Positions 25,177 through 33,859 of a stretch of DNA of 34,660 nt are shown here, one piece after another. The stretch comes from Pseudoalteromonas luteoviolacea NCIMB 1942 (GTDB lineage Bacteria; Pseudomonadota; Gammaproteobacteria; Enterobacterales; Alteromonadaceae). Location: the NCBI RefSeq assembly GCF_001625595.1, contig NZ_AUXT01000068.1, forward strand, positions 1 through 34,660. The letters run 5' to 3'. Under the pieces are notes generated by a model. That model did no database searches and had not been told where the DNA came from. It saw only the letters and a program-made list of their open reading frames with translations. Position 1 is the first letter of the stretch. Each line of letters starts with the position of its first letter. The translations under genes were made by a program, and so were the position numbers.

Positions 25177-25197
25177 AAATGAGAGTTGTTATCATTT
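25177..25197. promoter_or_regulatory. Fur box over the siderophore receptor promoter
   Basis: The 21-bp site AAATGAGAGT-T-GTTATCATTT at 25177-25197 matches 17 of 21 positions of the ideal gammaproteobacterial Fur site (AAATGATAAT-GATTATCATTT), and the flanks extend the dyad: GCAAATGA at 25175-25182 and TCATTTGC at 25192-25199. It covers the -35 hexamer at 25186-25191, so iron-loaded Fur would block RNA polymerase. Confidence 0.75.
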
Positions 25198-25214
25198 GCC
25201 ATCACTGTTAGTAT
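25186..25214 (+). promoter_or_regulatory. Promoter of the TonB-dependent receptor
   Basis: TTGTTA (25186-25191), a 17-nt spacer, and TAGTAT (25209-25214) preceded by TGT form a good sigma-70 promoter with an extended -10. Transcription would start near 25221, about 43 nt before the start codon. Confidence 0.6.
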
Positions 25215-25263
25215 GCGCGCTCTCTGCGAATAAACAATCATATTGCGTAGTATGGAGTGTAAT

Positions 25264-27735
25264 ATGCAATTCTCTCGTTCACTAAATTCAAAAAGTGTCG
25301 TCGCAACTGCGGTTAAAGTTGCCTTGCTTGGTGGTGTTGTTGCAACAGCACATGCGGCTGATAAAGCGGAAGCTGACATTGAGCGCATCAGCGTATATAA
25401 CAAACACAATGCTCTGATTTTGGAATCAGGCACTGCGACTAAATCTAACATGGCGCTAATGCAAACACCTGCTGCTGTCGTTGTTGTAGACAAAGAGCTA
25501 CTAGACTCGCAAACTGCAAACACCTTACAAGATGCAATCCGCAATGTAAGTGGTTTTAGCCAAGCGGGAAACAACTACGGTATTGGTGACAACCTAGCGA
25601 TCCGTGGCCTTGGTGTAAATTACACATACGATGGCATGTATGGTGGTGCAAGTTTAGGTAATAACTATAACCCAACTCGTTCAATGACTAATATTGAGAG
25701 TATGGAAGTACTAAAAGGCCCAGCCACTGGCCTATATGGTATTGGTGCGGCTGGTGGTGTAGTCAATCTAATCGAGAAAAAGCCACAATTTGAAGAGGCT
25801 TACGAAGTAAGCACAAAAGTTGGTAGCTGGAACACATACGGCATCATGCTTGATGCAACAAACGCAATCACTGACGATTTAGCGTACCGAATAGTAGTAA
25901 ACCATGAACGCAGTGATGGTTATCGCGACTTGCAACAAGATCGCGACGAGGTATACGCAAGCGTTAAGTTTGTTGCATCAAAAGACCACGAACTCCTTTT
26001 CTCTTCAGCATACATTGATGATGCCGTTCAAGTAGATTCAGTGGGCGACCCTGTACGAATCGTAAACTGGGACAGCATTGACGGTTCACCTAGAGCACTG
26101 ACCGGTGACGATGTACCTAACGACCCTAAATTCATTATCGATGAAGATAGCAATAAGAAATACCTTGGAATTCAACTTACTAAAGCACAACGTGAACAGC
26201 TAGCAAAATCAATTTCAACGACAGATGGCTTGAGACCTTACGACTTAGGGGATACAAGCTTAATCTCTCCACTTTCTACACCGAATGAGGGTCAAGAGCT
26301 GCGCTTTAAAGTGCGTCATGACTGGTATTTCGGTGAAGACTCAACGCTTACTCAGCAAGTTCTCTGGCGTAAGTATGAGTCAGATTTAGTACGCCAAACA
26401 GGTGCATATAATTATGTATACTGGGACCGATCTGACAGAACCCATGGTTCAATCATCAATGCAAATCCGCGTGGGCCACTTGTAACAAACGACGGTGAAC
26501 TTCATCCATTTTCAGCACGCCGTCAAGAATATCGTAGAGCCCTCTCTGATGAAAAAACTTGGCAGTATTTTGCTGATCTTCAACTAGGTTGGAGCTATGG
26601 CGATATCAGTGGTGAGCACTTAGTGAGTGCAAATTTTGAAAACCGTAGCATGGCTTTTAAGCAATGGTCCGCATATGACGGCGACGGCAACAAATCTGGT
26701 AATGCCATTCCATATATTCTGGACATTCGCAATCCGAACTGGGGAACCGGCGAATTTATGGATTACGACCCAATTGTAAGAAGCAACTACAATAAGTCAG
26801 TACAAGCATATGGCATTGGTGTACAAGAAGTACTGTACCTAACCGATGCACTTACAATGAGAGCTGGATTTGCTTACACTGGTATTGAGCAACAATACCA
26901 GCACTTAGGTACGGCTCGTACGCAAGAAGTCTTACCTGAAAATGACACAGATGATGCGGGTACTACGTATACATTTGGCATTAACTATCAGGTCATGCCT
27001 GAACTTTCGGCATTCGTTAATGTAGGTAAAGGCCGAACTGCTTTTGGCATCCTTAATTCTGTTACGGATGGCGTAAAAACGCCAAACCCACCTGACTCAG
27101 AATCAAAAACTCTTGACCTTGGTATTCGTTTTACAGCCTTTGACGAGGACTTACTTGGTTCACTTGTTGTATTTGAAACTAAGCGCACAAACTTGAGATA
27201 TTCAAACCCTGAATATGACGACCAAAAAGGTCCTGAGTTTAATACCGGTATTCCTCAATACAAGTACGATAACAATGAAACGACAAAGGGCGTAGAGCTA
27301 GATTTGAACCTGGCGCTTGCAGATGCTTGGAAATTGAACGTCAATGCCACGTATCAAGATGCTGTTTCAATCAAAAATCAAGAAAGCGACCCAGCTAAAC
27401 GAGAAGCAGCTAAAAAAGGTGTACCTGAAAAGATGGGTGGCGCTTGGTTAAGTTACACGGTACCACAATTTACATCAGGCGATTTCGAAATCAGCCTTGG
27501 CGTAAATTATGTTGGTGAGCGTACGGTAAACCACCCTTCATTTGGTCTACCTACGGCTAAAGTCGACAGCTATACACGCTGGGATATGGCGGCGGCATAC
27601 CACTTTGATGTGTACCATGTTCAGTTTAATATTGAAAACTTAACTGATGAAACTTATTACAGTAAAGCACTATTCTTGGGTGGTTTACCGGGTGATGAGC
27701 GTAACTTCAAGCTGACTTTCAATTATCAGTTCTAA
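25264..27735 (+). CDS. TonB-dependent siderophore receptor
   Basis: An 823-residue outer-membrane receptor that imports ferric siderophores using TonB energy. The start is ATG 25264, seven bases after GGAG; an upstream TTG (25243) would add seven residues. The signal peptide ends HAADK. The plug domain carries QTPAAVVVVDKELL, LQDAIRNVSGF and ESMEVLKGPATGLYGIGAAGGVVNLI, typical of the FhuA/FpvA-type group. A 22-strand barrel follows, ending in LTFNYQF with the aromatic C-terminal Phe needed for assembly. VQFNIENLTDETYY is the usual penultimate motif. No N-terminal signalling extension is seen. A Fur box covers its promoter, strongly suggesting iron control. Substrate not identifiable. A terminator follows. 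Confidence 0.93.
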   Translation: MQFSRSLNSKSVVATAVKVALLGGVVATAHAADKAEADIERISVYNKHNALILESGTATKSNMALMQTPAAVVVVDKELLDSQTANTLQDAIRNVSGFSQAGNNYGIGDNLAIRGLGVNYTYDGMYGGASLGNNYNPTRSMTNIESMEVLKGPATGLYGIGAAGGVVNLIEKKPQFEEAYEVSTKVGSWNTYGIMLDATNAITDDLAYRIVVNHERSDGYRDLQQDRDEVYASVKFVASKDHELLFSSAYIDDAVQVDSVGDPVRIVNWDSIDGSPRALTGDDVPNDPKFIIDEDSNKKYLGIQLTKAQREQLAKSISTTDGLRPYDLGDTSLISPLSTPNEGQELRFKVRHDWYFGEDSTLTQQVLWRKYESDLVRQTGAYNYVYWDRSDRTHGSIINANPRGPLVTNDGELHPFSARRQEYRRALSDEKTWQYFADLQLGWSYGDISGEHLVSANFENRSMAFKQWSAYDGDGNKSGNAIPYILDIRNPNWGTGEFMDYDPIVRSNYNKSVQAYGIGVQEVLYLTDALTMRAGFAYTGIEQQYQHLGTARTQEVLPENDTDDAGTTYTFGINYQVMPELSAFVNVGKGRTAFGILNSVTDGVKTPNPPDSESKTLDLGIRFTAFDEDLLGSLVVFETKRTNLRYSNPEYDDQKGPEFNTGIPQYKYDNNETTKGVELDLNLALADAWKLNVNATYQDAVSIKNQESDPAKREAAKKGVPEKMGGAWLSYTVPQFTSGDFEISLGVNYVGERTVNHPSFGLPTAKVDSYTRWDMAAAYHFDVYHVQFNIENLTDETYYSKALFLGGLPGDERNFKLTFNYQF

Positions 27736-27747
27736 AATACGTTATCT

Positions 27748-27776
27748 GAGGCGGCAAATTGCCGCCTCTTTCTCTC
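27748..27776 (+). terminator. Rho-independent terminator of the receptor gene
   Basis: GAGGCGGC (27748-27755) pairs perfectly with GCCGCCTC (27761-27768) across AAATT, followed by TTTCTCTCC. It starts 12 bases past the stop codon and separates the receptor from the next gene. Confidence 0.88.
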
Positions 27777-27873
27777 CTTGCTTAGAGCTTAATTTTTAAC
27801 ACTTTCATGACTTTACCCCCCAGAGTACTTGGCTTAGTTCATATTGCTATGCACATTAGAAATACATCTTCTT

Positions 27874-27879
27874 TATAAT
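27874..27879 (+). promoter_or_regulatory. Consensus -10 hexamer upstream of the 27987 gene
   Basis: A perfect TATAAT at 27874-27879, with a weak CACATT (27852-27857) at 16-nt spacing as a possible -35. It implies a leader of about 100 nt before ATG 27987. Confidence 0.4.
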
Positions 27880-27986
27880 ACTAAGTTGGTTTACTTATTG
27901 CTTTATTTGCTTAGACAACACATATGATTTGCTCAGCTCAAATAATTAGATATTAATCACCGAGCGTGCCAAAAAAGGATGCTTTG

Positions 27987-28613
27987 ATGAACATAACCAC
28001 CTCGCAAAATAACACTCAGTTAGAACAAGTACAGCAATCGGCAACACAAAAAAGCATCGATGGACACGCGGCTTTTACTAAAGTGCTGCAAGACGCTTTG
28101 GTTGCTAAGCCAGAAAATACAAACCCTGACTATGTTATGCCAATTTCACTCAACACTGACTACGATGAAATATCAGAACAAGCCAAAAGCTACTACAATC
28201 AGGCTTTAAAAACAGCTAAGGAATTGATCGATACAAGCGCTGACATACAAGAACAGGAAATACAACTTTATAGAGAAGTCATGATTGAGATTATGGATAT
28301 GCCTATAGAAGTTAAAATAGAGCCTCATGAAGTAAACCAAGCCCTACTGTTTGGAAGCCTAGGTATTGATTTCTTGGAGTATAAAGAAGCTGGCATTCGT
28401 ATTGAGATGCTCAACCTTGCCGAAAAAGACGTTTTGAACTCTCAGGTACTACAAACCTCTGACAAAGAAAAACTGAAAAAATTGATTAATGAACAACAAA
28501 GCTCGCTGGAACTTCAACGAGAAGAAATGCTCGCAGGAACTTTTATTAAAGAAAACACCGACCACAGAGCCAATATAGAACATCGATTTCACGGCCTCGA
28601 TTTTAGTTCATGA
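27987..28613 (+). CDS. Hypothetical cytoplasmic protein
   Basis: A 208-residue protein from ATG 27987, preceded by AAAAAGGA; the longer frame from GTG 27966 has no site. It has no signal peptide or membrane segment. The sequence is polar and mostly helical: a Gln/Thr-rich N-terminus, DYDEISEQAKSYYNQALKTA, an acidic middle with IEIMDMPIEVKIEPHEVNQ, and a Lys/Glu-rich coiled-coil-like stretch near the C-terminus (SDKEKLKKLINEQQSSLELQ). I recognise no family. It lies between the receptor (terminated upstream) and the PepSY gene, and is followed by a long inverted repeat. Membership in the iron group is unproven. Confidence 0.6.
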   Translation: MNITTSQNNTQLEQVQQSATQKSIDGHAAFTKVLQDALVAKPENTNPDYVMPISLNTDYDEISEQAKSYYNQALKTAKELIDTSADIQEQEIQLYREVMIEIMDMPIEVKIEPHEVNQALLFGSLGIDFLEYKEAGIRIEMLNLAEKDVLNSQVLQTSDKEKLKKLINEQQSSLELQREEMLAGTFIKENTDHRANIEHRFHGLDFSS

Positions 28614-28676
28614 GGGGATCTCAAAACGGCCAAATAGTTAGCGAAATTATTGCTAAACCCCAAATGATGTAACCCT

Positions 28677-28718
28677 GATATCAATTCTAAAGCGCACAAA
28701 AAATATGGAATTGATATC
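28677..28718. repeat. Inverted repeat with 20-nt loop before the PepSY gene
   Basis: GATATCAATTC (28677-28687) and GAATTGATATC (28708-28718) are perfect 11-bp inverted copies spaced 20 nt apart. They lie 60 bases after the hypothetical gene and about 100 bases before the PepSY start. They may form a hairpin or a two-site operator. The right arm overlaps the Fur-like hexamers that follow. Confidence 0.5.
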
Positions 28719-28737
28719 CATTATCGTTTTTATTATC
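28713..28737. promoter_or_regulatory. Fur-like hexamer cluster upstream of the PepSY gene
   Basis: GATATC-C-ATTATC at 28713-28725 differs from the core Fur arrangement GATAAT-C-ATTATC at two positions, and another ATTATC lies at 28732-28737. The cluster is about 85 bp upstream of the PepSY start. It is a weaker Fur site than that of the receptor, but fits iron control. Confidence 0.4.
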
Positions 28738-28821
28738 ATACAAATAAAATCAACTATCTTAACAATCAAGAATTATAAAATCTCAATCGCACCATAATTC
28801 GAACACTAAGCGAACTCCATT

Positions 28822-29931
28822 ATGTCCAAGAAAAAACTGCATAAGCTGCATGGTTGGCTGGGATTTATTTGCCTATTACCATTTATTCTAATTAGCTTTA
28901 CTGGCAGCCTATTAGTATTTAAAAAAGAGCTAGACATGTTGCTCATGTCAGAATTTACGCAGGTTATAGCCAGCAATGAAAGGCTCGCTATGAATACTTT
29001 AATTAAAAATATCAATACACAGTTACCTCAGTATGAGCTAGGTAGCTGGGAAATTCTCAGTGAAGCTCACACCTCTTATACCGAAGCTGATCGCATATAC
29101 CTCATCAAAAAAGGCACTGATTATTGGTACAAAGCACATTTAAACCCATTTACAGGCCAAGTAATTAGCCACCCTGTTGAACTCAATCATTACCTGACAG
29201 ATTGGCTACTTGAGCTTCATTACACCCTACTCTTAAATGACATAAAAGGCTTAGATGAAGACTTAGGTACAGCTTTCACAAGTTTATTTGCACTTGTGCT
29301 CATTTTTCTTGGCATCTCTGGACTTATTATCTATCGCAAATTCTGGCGTCGAGTTTTTACTTTGCGATGGAATGCAAAATTGTTATTCGTATTCAGCGAT
29401 GTACATAAAATGGCAGGTACACTCGCCTCCCCCATATTGTTAGTGCTCGGTGTTACTGGCGGCTATTACAACATCGCAATATATGTTCACGAGTGGCAAG
29501 AACACCAAGGTGGTGACGAGCACCACCATGTTGTTGAGCGACTCTATAATGACTCAATTGATTTCGATAGACTGTTTTCTCAAGCGGCTAACCACATACC
29601 TAATTTTGAAACAACTTATGTACTTATGCCCAGTGAGCCCAAACAACCAATCACTTTGTATGGCAAAGTAGATAACGGTAACCCGCTAATCAGTGATTAC
29701 GCGAGCACGGTCTCATATGATGCTCAAAATGGAGGTTTCATTTTTGCTTATGATATTCGTGATCAGACCTTTGTTCCGGTAATGATAGACACATTTAGAA
29801 AGCTTCATTTTGGTAACTTTGGCGGGTATTATTCAAAAGCTCTATGGGCGTTTTTTGGATTTATGCCTGTATTGCTCGCAGTAACAGGTGGATACATTTG
29901 GCTAAAAAGACGGAAAAAACGCAGCAGATAA
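28822..29931 (+). CDS. PepSY-associated transmembrane protein, putative ferric/siderophore reductase
   Basis: A 369-residue inner-membrane protein with four hydrophobic segments, near residues 10-35, 150-175, 200-225 and 340-360, and a large periplasmic PepSY-type region between them. Conserved histidines sit where the family places them: KLHKLHGWLGF at the N-terminus, ELHYTLL before TM2, DVHKMAG before TM3 and KLHFGNFGG before the last helix. Family members are annotated as PepSY domain proteins, and many lie beside TonB siderophore receptors, where they are proposed to reduce siderophore-bound iron using haem. That role is inferred here from the family, the nearby receptor and the Fur-like site. 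No strong Shine-Dalgarno precedes ATG 28822. Confidence 0.82.
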   Translation: MSKKKLHKLHGWLGFICLLPFILISFTGSLLVFKKELDMLLMSEFTQVIASNERLAMNTLIKNINTQLPQYELGSWEILSEAHTSYTEADRIYLIKKGTDYWYKAHLNPFTGQVISHPVELNHYLTDWLLELHYTLLLNDIKGLDEDLGTAFTSLFALVLIFLGISGLIIYRKFWRRVFTLRWNAKLLFVFSDVHKMAGTLASPILLVLGVTGGYYNIAIYVHEWQEHQGGDEHHHVVERLYNDSIDFDRLFSQAANHIPNFETTYVLMPSEPKQPITLYGKVDNGNPLISDYASTVSYDAQNGGFIFAYDIRDQTFVPVMIDTFRKLHFGNFGGYYSKALWAFFGFMPVLLAVTGGYIWLKRRKKRSR

Positions 29932-30132
29932 GTAGCGCATGAATTTTTCAAGTTGCAGTCTAAATCAAAGGTAGGCTGCCATAACCCATCCACTTTTGCC
30001 CTAACATATTAATTTATTGCCTTTTAATTTCCATCGTCCAATTCGATTTACTATAAATAACAAACAAATAACAACGAGCACTAATTAGAAATCCTAAACT
30101 TGAATTAGTGAAGCCGATGATTAGAGGTACGT

Positions 30133-32331
30133 ATGCTGAAAAAGTTACTGGTCATTATAGTCTTGCTTCCTTTGCTCGCTTGGTTAGTTTGGCTGCAAAT
30201 TGAGGTACCAAATGAAGACAGAAAGTTCGCAGTACAAAACAAAGCTATACCACAAGAAAACTTTTTGCTGAGTATTGAACCTCATATATCCTTAATCGAC
30301 AGGCCGGACGAACATTTTAAATTTCCCATAGCTGTAGGTGAAATTGGACCGACACAAAGCCTCTACTCAGGGCCTAATCAATACCCTTTCTACTGCATGA
30401 CTAGAGATTCTCAGCTTGGTCAGCCTGAAGTTGATAACCAACAGGGCTTGGGTGTGCCAGTGTATCGCGATGAAGAAATTATCGGTTACAGCAAAGATTG
30501 TTCTATTAAAACGATCATTAACTATTACACACTTGTAAAGCAAGAAGATGGATTTAGAGCAACTCGCCTAGACAGCGCATTGGCAGCAAAGCAAACTCAC
30601 CTACCATTATTTAGAGTGGAACAAGGTTCTATAAATCGTTTTATTTATACCATTGTTATGCCAGTTAGCACGCGGGAAGTTGACGATAGATTGGCGCAAT
30701 CTCAGTGGAACAAGCGACTAATCTATCAATTTAATGGTGGTTCGGGAATAGGATTTCGCCAAGGCAGACAAAAGGCTTCTCGGGTCATGACACGCCAAGC
30801 GAATCAATTATTGCAAGGCTATGCGGTAATAAGCTCCAGTGGTAACAAAACCAGTTACACCTACAACATGTTGTTGGCAGAAGATACCGCTAGGCGAGTC
30901 AAGAAACAGTTTGTTAGCCTTTATGGAAACCCCCTTTACACTGTAGGTGTGGGAGGCTCTGGCGGCGGGTTAGCACAATACCTAATAGCTCAAAATAGCA
31001 CAGGGATTCTAGACGGCTTAATTCCACTTTACAGCTATCCAGATATGATCACGCAGACAACCTATGCACTAGATTGCGATCTGTTAAACAACTACTTTAC
31101 TTTTAGGGCTAACGATAAAAAAGCCTGGCGTAACTGGGAAAGGCGACGACTCATCGAGGGCATGAATGCCATAAATAACTTTCCGCAAAAAGCGGGGTTT
31201 TTGCAGCCATTAAACCAATTAATGTCAGGCTTTGCTCCCAACTTTCCCGAGGGGAATAGCGAGTGTATCAATGGCTATTTCGGCTTATCGGCATTTATTA
31301 ACAATCCTAGACAGGGATTTATCAGAGAGCTATTTGCCGAACATGTCGTAAACTCAACCAACTGGAGCTATTGGCAAGACATGTCTCATGTCTTTGGCAT
31401 CGACGACAACGGACACGGACTCAGTACGTGGGATAATATAGGTGTCCAGTATGGTTTGAATGCGCTCAAAAAAAAACAACTATCCATTGAAGAGTTCTTG
31501 CATATAAATGCCAATATTGGTGGTTGGAAGCCTCAAGCACAAATGCAACAAGAAAGTATTGCACTACCTTTTGGCCATAAAATCCCAATCTGGCTCACAC
31601 TATGGGGGAATCACAATATTACCACACCTGAAGATCTCGTTGCGCCTAGACATCTTGGTTCAATTCAGGCGATGAATAAAGCCTACCAATCAGGCCAAGT
31701 ATTTATTGGCCGAGTCGACATTCCTATTATAGATGCAAGGCATTACCTTGAAAATGAACTAGATATGCACCATATGTCAGCCTCTTTTTATAGTCGATTA
31801 AGAATTAAAAGTGCCAATGGTCATAGTAAAAACCACGTTATTTGGGTTGCCCACAAAGACCATGATCCGACTCACCATGCATTTGAAATGATGGATCAGT
31901 GGCTCCTGACATTCTACTCTTCAGAAAACCAAACAGTCGCCTCGTCAAAGCCAGTAAACCTTCAAGACAGTTGTTTTAACGAAGACGGGTCGATACATGC
32001 TTCAGGAAAGCAAGTCTTTGATGGTACTTGGAATAGTCAACCAAATGGAGCGTGCCAAACACGATTTCCAATGTTTAGCACCAGCCGAATCGAAGCTGGA
32101 GGAAGTTGGGATGGCACAATGTTCAAATGCCCTTTAATTCCAGTCGATCAAGCAATCGCGAAAGGTATGTATGCACCTGTTAATTTGAACCAACATGTAA
32201 CCTATTTGAAAACAGTGTTTCCTAATGGTGTATGTGATTACCAGGGAACCGATCTGGGTTTACCGAGACACCCTATATTTTATGGACACACAGGTGACGG
32301 TGATGGAACATTCGTATACCTGCCGGATTAA
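30133..32331 (+). CDS. Membrane-anchored DUF6351 protein (alpha/beta-hydrolase-like)
   Basis: A 732-residue protein with an N-terminal hydrophobic segment (KLLVIIVLLPLLAWLVWL), probably an uncleaved anchor or signal, which puts the body in the periplasm. It matches the DUF6351 pattern: RLIYQFNGGSGIGF (oxyanion-like loop near residue 202), VGVGGSGGGLAQYLIAQN with putative nucleophile S276 in a GxSxG elbow, and LDGLIPLYSYPDMI behind it. Late conserved features include DARHYLENELDMHH, and a C-terminal HPIFYGHTGDGDGTFVYLPD. The family is thought to be hydrolytic but its substrate is not known. Start supported by AGAGG. It lies 200 bp after the PepSY gene on the same strand. A role in the iron group, for example hydrolysing an imported ester, is speculation from position. 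Confidence 0.8.
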   Translation: MLKKLLVIIVLLPLLAWLVWLQIEVPNEDRKFAVQNKAIPQENFLLSIEPHISLIDRPDEHFKFPIAVGEIGPTQSLYSGPNQYPFYCMTRDSQLGQPEVDNQQGLGVPVYRDEEIIGYSKDCSIKTIINYYTLVKQEDGFRATRLDSALAAKQTHLPLFRVEQGSINRFIYTIVMPVSTREVDDRLAQSQWNKRLIYQFNGGSGIGFRQGRQKASRVMTRQANQLLQGYAVISSSGNKTSYTYNMLLAEDTARRVKKQFVSLYGNPLYTVGVGGSGGGLAQYLIAQNSTGILDGLIPLYSYPDMITQTTYALDCDLLNNYFTFRANDKKAWRNWERRRLIEGMNAINNFPQKAGFLQPLNQLMSGFAPNFPEGNSECINGYFGLSAFINNPRQGFIRELFAEHVVNSTNWSYWQDMSHVFGIDDNGHGLSTWDNIGVQYGLNALKKKQLSIEEFLHINANIGGWKPQAQMQQESIALPFGHKIPIWLTLWGNHNITTPEDLVAPRHLGSIQAMNKAYQSGQVFIGRVDIPIIDARHYLENELDMHHMSASFYSRLRIKSANGHSKNHVIWVAHKDHDPTHHAFEMMDQWLLTFYSSENQTVASSKPVNLQDSCFNEDGSIHASGKQVFDGTWNSQPNGACQTRFPMFSTSRIEAGGSWDGTMFKCPLIPVDQAIAKGMYAPVNLNQHVTYLKTVFPNGVCDYQGTDLGLPRHPIFYGHTGDGDGTFVYLPD

Positions 32332-32413
32332 TTTAGTAAAAACAGCTGGTTAAAATACAGAATGGACCGTGCTAGATTGTTGCTTAATAAGATACTTTAA
32401 GGAAGGATATGCT

Positions 32414-32746
32414 ATGCACGCACTTTTTAGCTACGGCACATTACAACAAACACAAGTACAAATAGACACATTTGGTAGAGAGCTTGAAGGATTTTCTGAC
32501 AAACTTATCGGCTTCGAGTTAGGGGAAGTTGAAATTACCGATGAGCGAGTTATTGCATCGAGTGGAAAAAGATTTCATCCAATTCTGAAGCGTGTCTCAA
32601 ACACAGCAAGTACCGTATCGGGTACGGTATTTATGCTCACCAATGATGAACTTAAGCACGCTGATAATTATGAAGCAAATTGCTATCAGAGAATAAAAGC
32701 GCCACTAGCCTCAGGCAAAACATGTTGGATATACGCTGAAAAGTAA
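32414..32746 (+). CDS. AIG2-like gamma-glutamylcyclotransferase family protein
   Basis: A 110-residue cytosolic protein. ATG 32414 follows AAGGAAGG; the longer frame from 32369 has no site. FSYGTLQQTQVQ is the GGCT/AIG2 signature (YGTLxxxxxQ), and the substrate cavity Glu is in ADNYEANCYQR, where the DxYE...YxR pattern is standard. VSGTVFMLTNDEL is also typical. The fold releases 5-oxoproline from gamma-glutamyl amines or peptides, but small members such as this are rarely characterised. It stands alone between the DUF6351 gene and the lipoprotein, with short gaps, so no operon partner is obvious. Confidence 0.85.
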   Translation: MHALFSYGTLQQTQVQIDTFGRELEGFSDKLIGFELGEVEITDERVIASSGKRFHPILKRVSNTASTVSGTVFMLTNDELKHADNYEANCYQRIKAPLASGKTCWIYAEK

Positions 32747-32919
32747 TTAGTTTTTGTAGACAGGATCCCCAATAAAAATCCATTTTTTATCCATATTGTT
32801 TCTATATTGTGTACGTGATTTTTACGCAGAACATGGACGTTCTATTACTCTATAAAGCCCATACCTATGCCTTAGCTTTACTATGTAAAAGTACTTGCGA
32901 TTTTGTATAAAATTGTTAA

Positions 32920-32948
32920 TTGATATTTCAGTTTCAATTGATTATTAC
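32920..32948 (+). promoter_or_regulatory. Possible promoter of the 32985 lipoprotein
   Basis: TTGATA (32920-32925), a 17-nt spacer and TATTAC (32943-32948) make a plausible sigma-70 promoter about 37 bp upstream of the lipoprotein start. The gap from 32747 to 32984 holds nothing else recognised. Confidence 0.35.
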
Positions 32949-32984
32949 TAAGATTAGGTACACATCTTAATCACGAGTACCAAT

Positions 32985-33749
32985 ATGAAACCTATCAAAC
33001 TCTCAGCTTGTGCATTGGCAATTTCTGCTCTATTGGTTGGTTGCTCCACTTCAACTACAGAATCAGAAAATGTGAAAACGGAAGCTATTTGGGCTGACAT
33101 TTATGTCACGTCACAAGGAGAAAGCAGCAGAGTAATCGCCGAGCTGAATGTTAGCAGCCGCAATGGTAACAACATTCAACTATCTGACAAAGATAAACTA
33201 GAAGCAAGCGCGGCGGGCGTTACAAAAGACCTCAAACAAGACGACGACTTTTTTGATATAGATTATCGAGCTACTTTTAATACTGCGCAAGAAAACACGC
33301 AATTCACCGTACGCTTTGTACGAGGTGAAACGAATGAAATTTTAGAAACAAGCCTAAAATTACCCGCCCCGCTAAAAATTATCACTCCACAAAAAAATCA
33401 GTCCTTTTTTAGAAAGGAAACTGTGGAGATTAACTGGACACCTGATGATGCGACAGACACAGCGCTCGATTTAATGCTGACCATCACATGTAAAAACAAT
33501 GAAGGAAATAATACAAGTACCGGCACAACTGTGAGAAGTATTGATGATGACGGAAGCTATAGCATCAATTTAGAAACGTTAGATGGCCTTGTCGACCCTC
33601 AGATTAATTCGAAGAAAGCATGTGAAGGCGAAGTATTTATGGAGCGGATCAGATACGGTGTATTAGACAGTAAGTTTGCAGACAGCAGTCGCGCACGAGC
33701 CATTCAGGAACGCTATTCTGATAAGTTTGAAGTAAGATTAGAGCAGTAA
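32985..33749 (+). CDS. Hypothetical lipoprotein
   Basis: A 254-residue predicted lipoprotein. The signal sequence is MKPIKLSACALAISALLVGC, with lipobox LVGC and lipidated Cys20, followed by a Ser/Thr linker; no Asp at +2, so outer-membrane sorting is expected. The mature part is acidic and beta-rich, with an Ig-like look: KTEAIWADIYVTSQGESS, then RATFNTAQENTQFTVRFVRGE, and PLKIITPQKNQSFFRKETVEINWTP, the start of a second domain. Two cysteines, in TITCKNN and KKACEGE, could form a disulphide. No enzymatic motif or known family was recognised. It is followed by a strong hairpin shared with the convergent gene. Confidence 0.75.
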   Translation: MKPIKLSACALAISALLVGCSTSTTESENVKTEAIWADIYVTSQGESSRVIAELNVSSRNGNNIQLSDKDKLEASAAGVTKDLKQDDDFFDIDYRATFNTAQENTQFTVRFVRGETNEILETSLKLPAPLKIITPQKNQSFFRKETVEINWTPDDATDTALDLMLTITCKNNEGNNTSTGTTVRSIDDDGSYSINLETLDGLVDPQINSKKACEGEVFMERIRYGVLDSKFADSSRARAIQERYSDKFEVRLEQ

Positions 33750-33813
33750 TTGATACTGTAAGAGTAAAATACAACTCATTTCAAGCCTTGCGCGCAGCAC
33801 TAGGGCTAAACCA

Positions 33814-33846
33814 TAGAAAAGCCTATTCATTGAATAGGCTTTTCTA
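33814..33846. terminator. Bidirectional terminator between convergent genes
   Basis: TAGAAAAGCCTATTCA (33814-33829) and TGAATAGGCTTTTCTA (33831-33846) are perfect inverted copies around a central T. The GC-containing stem is flanked by AAAA on the left and TTTT on the right, so it works in both directions: for the lipoprotein (ends 33749) and the DUF1554 protein (ends 33860). Confidence 0.88.
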
Positions 33847-33859
33847 CATTTACGTCTAA

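Noticed and set aside
25140..25574. 144-codon minus-strand frame
   Set aside because: It runs across the Fur box and promoter and is antisense to the receptor's signal and plug region.
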